The position numbers and the translations under genes are program-made. A stretch of DNA of 64,000 nt from Zeus faber (lineage: Eukaryota; Chordata; Actinopteri; Zeiformes; Zeidae). The notes beneath the pieces were generated by a model. It saw only the letters and a list, made by a program, of their open reading frames with translations. It was not told where the DNA came from and did not search any database. This document shows, in pieces, positions 56,171-64,000 of the stretch. The first letter of the stretch is position 1. Every line of letters starts with the position of its first letter. The stretch covers positions 29,580,708-29,644,707 of the forward strand of contig OY482848.1 of NCBI GenBank assembly GCA_960531495.1, in the 5' to 3' direction.

Positions 56171-58770
56171 TTGTTGGCAGCGGCCACTCCAGCTCCCGAT
56201 AGCGATGTGCGTTTTATGTTAAATGTGTTGTCTGTACCGTCACAGTCGTGTACGAAAATAGTCTACAACAGAAGCTCATTACTTGGACTACGAAACTCCA
56301 ACATTTCAAAACATCTTTCTGGAGTTACGCTGGCTTTGGAACCCAAAGAACTCGAGGAGCTAGCCATTCTACAGTGGCAAGACCCAGGGGTCAGCAAGGT
56401 AGCGGACTCCCTTCCCACCACTGGCCGACACCGGAGGCAGCGCAAGCGGTCTGCGAGACCCAGCAAGCATCGTAATCGGTGTGCTCGACCCAGCAAGCGC
56501 GTAACTCGAGCGGGCATCAGCGCCAGGCTAAAAGCCAACCCTTACAGACCCGCACTTCCCTCTATCCTGCTATCCAACATTCGCTCGCTGGAAAACAAAA
56601 TGGATTAACTCAGATTGGATCTAACCACGCAAAGTAAGGTGAGAGACTGCAGCGCCATAATCCTCACTGAGACATGGCTTAATCAGAACGTTCCAGACAA
56701 CGCCATTCAAGTGGATGGACTAACAACATTCCGGGCGGACCGGAGCCATGCTCTCAGCGCAAAATCTTGGAGAGGTGGTGTATGTATTTTCATCAATAAC
56801 AACTGGTGCACTCACGCCGAAATTGTCTTAAGTCACTGTTCTCCGGATATAGAATTTCTAACAGTTAAATGCCGACCATTCTACATGCCCAGAGAATTCA
56901 CAGCCATCTACATCACCAGCTGTTTACATTCCACCCAGGACGATAACTAAGGACGCACTGTCTACACTGTATCAATCTGTGAGCTCAATGCAGAACTCTA
57001 ATCCAGACTCTGTCTATATAATTGCTGGTGATTTCAATCAGGCCAAATTGAAGACAGTACTTCCACATTACCACAAACATGTGAACTTTGCGACCAGGTA
57101 AGGGAACATTCTTGACCGGGTATAAACCATCATTAAACAGGCATTCAGAGCTGTTCCCCACCTCCACCTGGGGAACTCGGACCACTTCTAACCAGGAGTA
57201 AGCCGTCTGTGAAGCAGATCAGAGCATGGCCAGAAGGAGCAACCTCGGCTCTCCAAGACTGTTTTGAATGCACAGTTTGGCCTGTTTTTAGGGAGGCTGC
57301 CACTACCAACCATCATGTCAACCTAACGGAATATACTGAGTCTGTGACAGGCTATATACACAAATGCATGGACGATGTGACCTCATCAAAAACATCACTA
57401 CAAGAGCCAATGACAAACCCTGGTTCACCAGGGAGGTACGTGTACTCCTGAGAGCACGGAACGCTGTCTTCAATTCTGGGGACAAGGACGCCCTCAGAGC
57501 TGCTAGGGCCCACTTGAACCGGGGCGTAAGAACAGCCAAGCGTGCCTATGGACAGAAAATCCAATCACACTTCACAGACACAAAAGACCTCAGTCGCCTG
57601 TGGCAAGGCATCCAGTCAGTCACCCACATAACATCCAGTCTCCCCACTACACTTGATCCATTCCAGTTTGCATACCGTCCCAATCGCTCCACTGATGATG
57701 CCACAGCACTCCACCTATGCCTGGCTCATCTGGAAAACAAAAACAGTTACGTGCGGATACTGTTCATTGACTTCAGTTCCGCCTTCAACACAGTCATCCC
57801 CCAACATCTGGTAAATAAACTCAGCGAAATAGGCATCAGCATCCCACTCTGCAACTGGCTACTGGACTTCCTTACTGATAGACCACAGACAGTAAGAGTT
57901 GGCAAAAACTCCTCAGAGACCATCACTGTGAACACTGGAGTCCCCCAAGGATGTGTGTCGTCCCGTCTGCTGTTCACACTGGTGACGCATGACTGTTGTA
58001 CATTACATTTAGTCATTTTGCAGACGCTTTTATCCAAAGCGACTTACAATTGTCAAAGACCGACGGACACAGCCATCAGGAGCTAAGTGTCTCGCTCAAG
58101 GACACTACAGCATGCTAGCAGGAGGAGCCTGGGATCGAACCAGCAACCTTTGGATCACTAGACCACCAGCTCTACCTCCTGAGCTACCATCCCCTTGTGC
58201 CAGATACAACTCATCAGTGACCACAACGACTCAGCCTACAGAGAGGAGGTACATCAACTCATCAACTGGTGTGACAACAATAATCTACATCTCAATGCAA
58301 ACAAGACAAAAGAAATAACTGTGGACTTCAGAAAGAAACACACACCACACATCCCACTCACCATCAATGGCAGTGCAGTGGAGTCTGTGAAGAGCACCAA
58401 GTTCCTGGGGGTGCACATCACAGACGACCTGACATGGTCAATCAACACCACCTCCCGAGTAAAGAAGGCACAGCAACGCCTCTACTTCCTTCGCCGGATG
58501 AGGAGAGCTGACCTCCCCCCTTCTGCCCTCACCACCTTCTACAGGGGTGCTATTGAGAGCATTCATACCAGCAGCCTCTCAGTCTTGTATGGCAGCGGCT
58601 CTGCTGCTGACCAGAAAGCCCTACAAAGAGTGGTGAGGACAGCAGAGAAGATCACCAAAACAGCACAACCATCCATCCAGGACCTGTACCCGTCTCGCTG
58701 TCGCAAGAGAGCCACTAATATCATTTTTCCAAAGGCCATCAGACTACTAAACTCACCAAACATGACATGA
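56171..58770 (+). pseudogene. LINE ORF2: endonuclease, RT and C-terminus
   Basis: An arginine-rich leader frame (56,171-56,608) ends with PALPSILLSNIRSLENKMD, the start of the endonuclease. It continues with IILTETWLNQNVPDNAIQVD, SWRGGVCIFINNNWCTHAEI and LTVKCRPFYMPREFTAIYIT. RT follows (57,364-57,990): YVRILFIDFSSAFNTVIPQH, LCNWLLDFLTDRPQTVRVG, NTGVPQGCVSS. After the SINE comes REEVHQLINWCDNNNLHLNA, STKFLGVHITDDLTWSINTT and KALQRVVRTAEKITKTAQPS to the stop at 58,770. The stretch that normally holds the FADD catalytic box between CARYNSS and the following Asp/His-rich text is missing. A segment of the RT fingers (about 57,600-57,660) also looks shortened. Inactive. Confidence 0.82.
58000..58194 (-). 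mobile_element. tRNA-derived SINE with L2-type tail, inside the LINE
   Basis: On the minus strand it runs from a tRNA-like head (tagctcaggaggtagagctgg, then B box ggttcgatccc) to the L2-type tail tcgctttggataaaagcgtc plus aaatgactaaatgtaatg. TTGT flanks both sides (57,996-57,999 and 58,195-58,198), a minimal target duplication. It is a relative of the SINE at 39.3 kb, and the LINE reading continues directly on either side. Confidence 0.88.
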
Positions 58771-59273
58771 ACACGACACCCACAAAGACCAACTGACTGC
58801 ACAATATTTACATTTTTACAATTCATATGTATCCCCTTGGTATACATATGTATCCTCTTGCTGCTAGCTTTGTACTGCACCTTATTACCTTAATAACATA
58901 CCTCATTTGACTTCTTGAGTATATTAAGACTATCCTTAGTCTTGTTGTGTTGTTGTGTCTATTGTTGTTGTCTTTTTGCACTTTCATGTTATATGTTGTG
59001 TGTTACAAATATTACTTGCACATTTGGAGTATGGGGAAACGCAATTTTGATCCTCTGTGTAATTACATGTTGCATGGAACGATTGACAATAAAGTACACT
59101 TTGAACTTTGAACTTTGAACATGCATTGAAAAACAGTGAATTAGGTCCAGAAAAACTGGAACTACAACTGGTCACGTGGCCTCTTCCTGTCATAATTATG
59201 GCAGTAAATGAGGGAGGAAAGGAGAGCAATGCAACCAGGAGGGTGCTGGGGTGCACCCCAAGCAGGTGCTGAT

Positions 59274-59341
<68 letters not shown>

Positions 59342-59346
59342 TGTGT
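59274..59346 (+). repeat. (GT)n microsatellite in inverted L1
   Basis: About 36 GT units at the position equivalent to the CA array at 7,176-7,312. Confidence 0.97.
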
Positions 59347-59585
59347 AAGATGTCCAACGGTGAGTGTACATGACTTATCCCCATTGGTACTGGTGTACCG
59401 GGCCCCCAGAGAAGCCAGAGGGCCGTGGAGCAACCCCCACACCCAGCCCCGAGGAGCATGACCCATTCCCAGGGAGCACAAGGAGACCCCGCACCCCAGG
59501 GGCGCACACATACAACCAACCCCCAGGTGCAGGCACAAGATGCAGCCGCCGGCACAGAAGCCGGGGCACGGGCACAAGGCACCGA

Positions 59586-59961
59586 CCTGATAGCGGGGTA
59601 AGACAGATGTTGTGCGAAGTGTTTGAAATAAATCTTCTAATTCAAAATTAAAAACTTTAAAATATTTAGGATTTATTTTATGATCCAAATACCAATGGAT
59701 TTTCCTAAAAGTGAAGACATTGGTTGTTTTATTCTCAAAATTTGAACCAAGGTTTAAAAGAAACCTGGAAATATAGTGACGACTATGTTTTCTTCGATTA
59801 GGACCGTAAAGTATGTGAAATGAAATGTGGTTTCCACAGTTCTATTGAGACTGTAAAGTACGTAAAATAGAATGTGATTTACATCAAATAGATAAACAGG
59901 GAGAATAAGGAAACAACAAGTGACACAAAGGAAATCCCCAGGTTGGAAGGCAATCATTTCA
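59586..59961. other. Unassigned sequence
   Basis: No element is recognised. A short internal repeat (tgaaatgaaatgtggtttcc near 59,817 and aaaatagaatgtgattt near 59,864) is visible. Confidence 0.35.
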
Positions 59962-60056
59962 TTGTACAAGTAAAAACCAGCGTCTGTCTGCCTCTTTATA
60001 TAGAACCACCGACAGACAAACTGCAGATTAAAGCGAACCCTTTAATTTCTGTAACA
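59962..60056. repeat. 94-bp block, copy B (LTR-end-like)
   Basis: Same orientation and order as copy A at 55,541-55,633, sharing the first 34 bases exactly and ending in tttctgtaaca. Confidence 0.6.
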
Positions 60057-61206
<1,150 letters not shown>

Positions 61207-61235
61207 AAATAGATATACTTACATATGTAAGCAAT

Positions 61236-61790
61236 AATGTGCAGTCAGCCCGCCATTATTGCAAAATAACCCCCAAAGGGGTTTTGTATCACCCTGAAGG
61301 GGATTATTTTGTGATAATGACCACCTGGCTGCACATTATCTCGCCTGCGCATTACAAGACAATGTACAAAAAAATAATAATAATACCTTGAAATTATTGT
61401 ATAACTAGAATGCTTGGTTTAACATCATTGGCTAAGAAAAAAAAATCCACAACAATGTTGCAACATAGCATTGCAACATAGCAAACTATTTTCCCTACAA
61501 AGAAATTTGCCATAGACTAGGTAGAGGCGACATCTTGTGATGCTACAAGGACTAACTTATTTACTGTTATTAATGTGAAATTGGACATATCCTCATTCAT
61601 GTCTTCCATTGTTGTTTCCTTGTAGCATCACAAGATGTCGCCATTACCTAGTGTTAGCATTCGCATTTAGGCGGCATAGGGGTATGGAAAGGAACAAACC
61701 CAGGTGGAGAAGCGCCCTGATAACGGTCATTATTAACAGACAGCGGCCATTATTTAGAAATAATTGAACACTGATTGACCAATCAGAATT
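61236..61790. mobile_element. Fold-back MITE-like block with two hairpins
   Basis: The first hairpin has left arm 61,236-61,278 (aatgtgcagtcagcccgcca..) and right arm 61,293-61,337, an inverted copy with several mismatches. The second has arms 61,517-61,551 and 61,617-61,651 (ctaggtagaggcgacatctt.. against ..aagatgtcgcc), complementary over 35 bp with one to two mismatches and a 65-bp loop. Near 61,720-61,760 there are further ggtcattatt and ggccattatt words like those in the first arm. No transposase is present. It probably belongs to a non-autonomous DNA transposon. Confidence 0.6.
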
Positions 61791-63250
61791 ATTCCACAGA
61801 GTTGTGTTACAATAGTGCTAAGTAGTAAATAGTCACAACTAAATTATAAGAACATGTTGGATAACAATATGGTTAGCAACACCAATATAAATAAATTATA
61901 TAAGTAAAACTTTCCCCTGGTATTATGACTCTTTCTCTCTCTCTTTCCTCCCTGTTACTCTGGGGTCTTTTAATTATTACCCAAGAAGTACATCTCCAGC
62001 TGACAAATAATGGTCTATAGTTTCAGGAAGTTACAAGAACACCTTGTTCAGAATGAAATGAACAGTCGGTCTGACAGAGAGGGATTTGCCATAGCAGGTA
62101 ACAACCTAAATGGTGTTAGAATTAATTGAATGGAATCCTAACGTCATCAAACAGAATCTCATTCTCCAAAACTAATGTGAGACTCATAATCGTTGATCGG
62201 TATTTTGTAGTATAATTGCACTAATGGCAGCACCAGTTTGATTAAAGTCTGAGTTAAGAGACTCGGCCAAAATGAATGAGCACTAAGAAAGATTGATATC
62301 AAATATACGCCAAGTGATTTTTCTTCCCAAAATGTATTTGTAGCCAACATAAGCAACATCAAGAGCTAAGCTAGCAACTTAGCCTTAGCCATTCACAGGT
62401 AATGAACTAGGTTATCGGGTTAGCAGAAAGCCAAGTTAGCAAGATAACAACTTCCAAAAAGCCACACTACAAATAACCTCCTCCAATTACAACAATTTGT
62501 TGGGGTCAACTGTTCAGCATTTGTACACAGTATATATTTTTTGGGATGTGTAAAACATACAAATGTGAAAAACGCCGCATAGTCAACAACATGACTACAA
62601 TCCATGAATGTCAAATGTATTGCTTTTCTACTTTTGAATCTACTTAGCGCTAGAAGCGCAGGAGGGCACCTGAAATTGGTGTTGTGAATTAATATTTGAA
62701 ATATATTTAAGCTTTCGAATATATGAATCCTGTTTCAATTCTGCCCTGAATTTTCCCAAATATCCACACTGCAAATACCTACACTGTTAGATGTTGAATA
62801 GCACACTTTGAAAAAAACCAAAACAGATGCATTAGAATTTTCAATCTTTTGCAGTAATATCACCCCTCTCAATGTGTTCAATTCTGGGTCCGTATTTAAT
62901 TTGGTATTTTATCGATTTGGAATAAGGAATTATTTACAGACTAAACTTTGCTGTAATTTGACAGTCTTTTCCATGATGAATTTCTGTTCTATTATTACAT
63001 TAAATTACATCAATTAACCAGAAAGTGACTTACACAAAATAATATGTAACACCTTATTTCAATATGTCTTACCTTGCATCAAATTACTGTTTGTTCAAAG
63101 TACTTTATAGATAAGCATCTAATTTAAGTCAACAACTCGTCCAAAATTGACGACACACAAGAATTATCAGAGCAGACAAATCGGGTGACAGTACAAGACG
63201 CCATCTTAACTCATCTCTCCACGATATCACATCCAAGTGACAAGTTATTA
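61791..63250. other. No recognisable gene
   Basis: AT-rich sequence of about 1.5 kb with no repeat or coding signature that I can support. Confidence 0.5.
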
Positions 63251-63257
<7 letters not shown>

Positions 63258-63290
<33 letters not shown>

Positions 63291-63292
63291 GT
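63258..63292 (+). repeat. (CT)n microsatellite
   Basis: About 17 CT units with a gtct interruption at the end. A short (AAGC)n lies at 63,409-63,426. Confidence 0.95.
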
Positions 63293-63533
63293 CCTCTGAC
63301 ATCCTTCTTCTGTGATACTAACAATAAGCTGTGCGGTCATACAGCTGCTGTCAATCAAGCTGCCCACGGCAATGGTCGCCGAGGAGATGTGCTGTAGGCG
63401 TGACTAAGAAGCAAGCAAGCAAGCAAAGAGAGAGACAAACAGACACACGAAGATAAATATTCTAAAATCAGACTCCTGCTCCACATACTTATCTGAAATG
63501 AACAGGCACAATAAACATATTTATATCAGCAGC

Positions 63534-63534
<1 letters not shown>

Positions 63535-63610
<76 letters not shown>

Positions 63611-63632
63611 ACACACACACACACACACACAC
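63535..63632 (+). repeat. (CA)n microsatellite
   Basis: About 49 CA units with one agac interruption. Confidence 0.97.
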
Positions 63633-64000
63633 CAAATGACCAAATGATTAAAAATTTCAAGTGATAAAATAAAAGTTATATAATAACAACACTTTTGTGT
63701 TGTGTTGTGTCTGTTTAACTGATTGGTTACATCTGTAGTAAACCATATAGATTTCACCATGTGGGATTTTTTTTTTTAATTTTTCTTAATCCCCAAAAGT
63801 GTTTTCAGGTACAAGAAAACTGCAGCACCCAGAGGGGGGCTGATAGGAACACAGGAAGAAACATGGAAATCTAGAGCGGGGATTGAAGCCACACAGACGC
63901 GCTGTTGTGAATACTGAGCCAGTCTAACCCACGCTTTTATCCATTCCCTGGCTCAACATCTGTGGGAAGTGACCAACCTACAGAGTGTCACCCTTTTGAA
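63633..64000. other. No recognisable feature
   Basis: About 370 bp. Words such as agcacccagaggggggctga and attgaagccacacagacgcg may be the edge of a SINE-like or other repeat that continues past the window. Confidence 0.3.

Larger units (their letters stand above)
56135..59116 (+). mobile_element. APE-type LINE, nearly full length, decayed
   Basis: This element sits in the inverted L1 3' UTR with gaacat on both sides (56,129-56,134 and 59,117-59,122), probably a 6-bp target duplication. It has a GC-rich 5' UTR (agatggcggcgcc), an endonuclease-RT region and a 3' UTR ending in gacaataaagtacactttga plus two more tttgaac units. The protein style is that of the jockey-superfamily LINEs abundant in fish; I cannot fix the clade. 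A SINE interrupts it at 58,000-58,194. Confidence 0.82.
55930..59585 (-). mobile_element. L1 3' end, inverted, split by a LINE
   Basis: The left piece (55,930-56,122) matches in reverse the last 200 bp of the L1 3' UTR at about 7,500-7,698. The right piece (59,121-59,585) matches about 6,840-7,490 and contains a (GT)n array where the first L1 has (CA)n. The two pieces are collinear and are interrupted only by the LINE at 56,135-59,116. The L1 is 5'-truncated within its 3' UTR. Confidence 0.8.

Noticed and set aside
58120-58194. tRNA gene on the minus strand
   Set aside because: Same SINE family, inserted in a LINE with flanking TTGT.

Overview
This window looks like teleost fish nuclear DNA with no host gene that I can recognise. 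The evidence is the mix of repeats. There are an L1 and several other APE-type LINEs, an L2 with the TAAGTCGCTTTGGATAAAAG-type tail, and tRNA-headed SINEs carrying the same tail. There is also an R2-group LINE with a restriction-like endonuclease. DNA transposons are hAT, Tc1/mariner and Pogo/Tigger types. LTR fossils are chromodomain Gypsy elements and a class I-like endogenous retrovirus with env. Long (CA)n microsatellites are frequent. No rRNA, tRNA gene, CRISPR array or prokaryotic operon was seen.

Layout. About 395-7,839 holds an L1 on the + strand (ORF1 and ORF2 remnants, a GC-rich 3' UTR and two CA arrays) with an L2 3' end inserted near ORF1. 9.26-9.46 kb is a SINE. 9.88-17.06 kb is a four-level nest: an LTR-like repeat contains a hAT transposon, which contains a Gypsy solo LTR, which contains a jockey-superfamily LINE. 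Target duplications are visible at two of these levels. 17.34-22.04 kb is a Gypsy fossil with three LTR segments in one orientation. 22.93-24.77 kb is a Tc1/mariner element with a hAT fragment inside. 24.97-25.84 kb is a TTAA-flanked non-autonomous element. 26.0-28.1 kb is low-complexity sequence. 28.19-32.57 kb holds two Pogo/Tigger fragments in opposite orientation around an L1 3' UTR piece and an R2-group LINE. 33.9-41.4 kb is mostly plain intergenic sequence with a LINE 3' end, a fold-back structure and a SINE. 41.42-45.03 kb is a Gypsy fossil abutting a LINE 5' half. 46.47-48.49 kb carries a strong palindrome and hAT/Tigger-like pieces. 48.7-54.35 kb is the endogenous retrovirus fossil. 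55.5-60.1 kb holds an inverted L1 3' end split by a LINE, which is itself split by a SINE, flanked by a 94-bp direct repeat. 61.1-64 kb contains CA arrays and a fold-back MITE-like block.

None of the coding remnants looks like a working gene. They are linked by insertion history rather than by a pathway. The L2 and the SINEs share a 3' tail, which fits SINEs borrowing L2 machinery. Several L1 3' ends bring CA arrays with them. I did not find a convincing new biological system. The most useful observations are the nested insertions with dated order, several short near-perfect hairpins, and a few unrecognised open frames.
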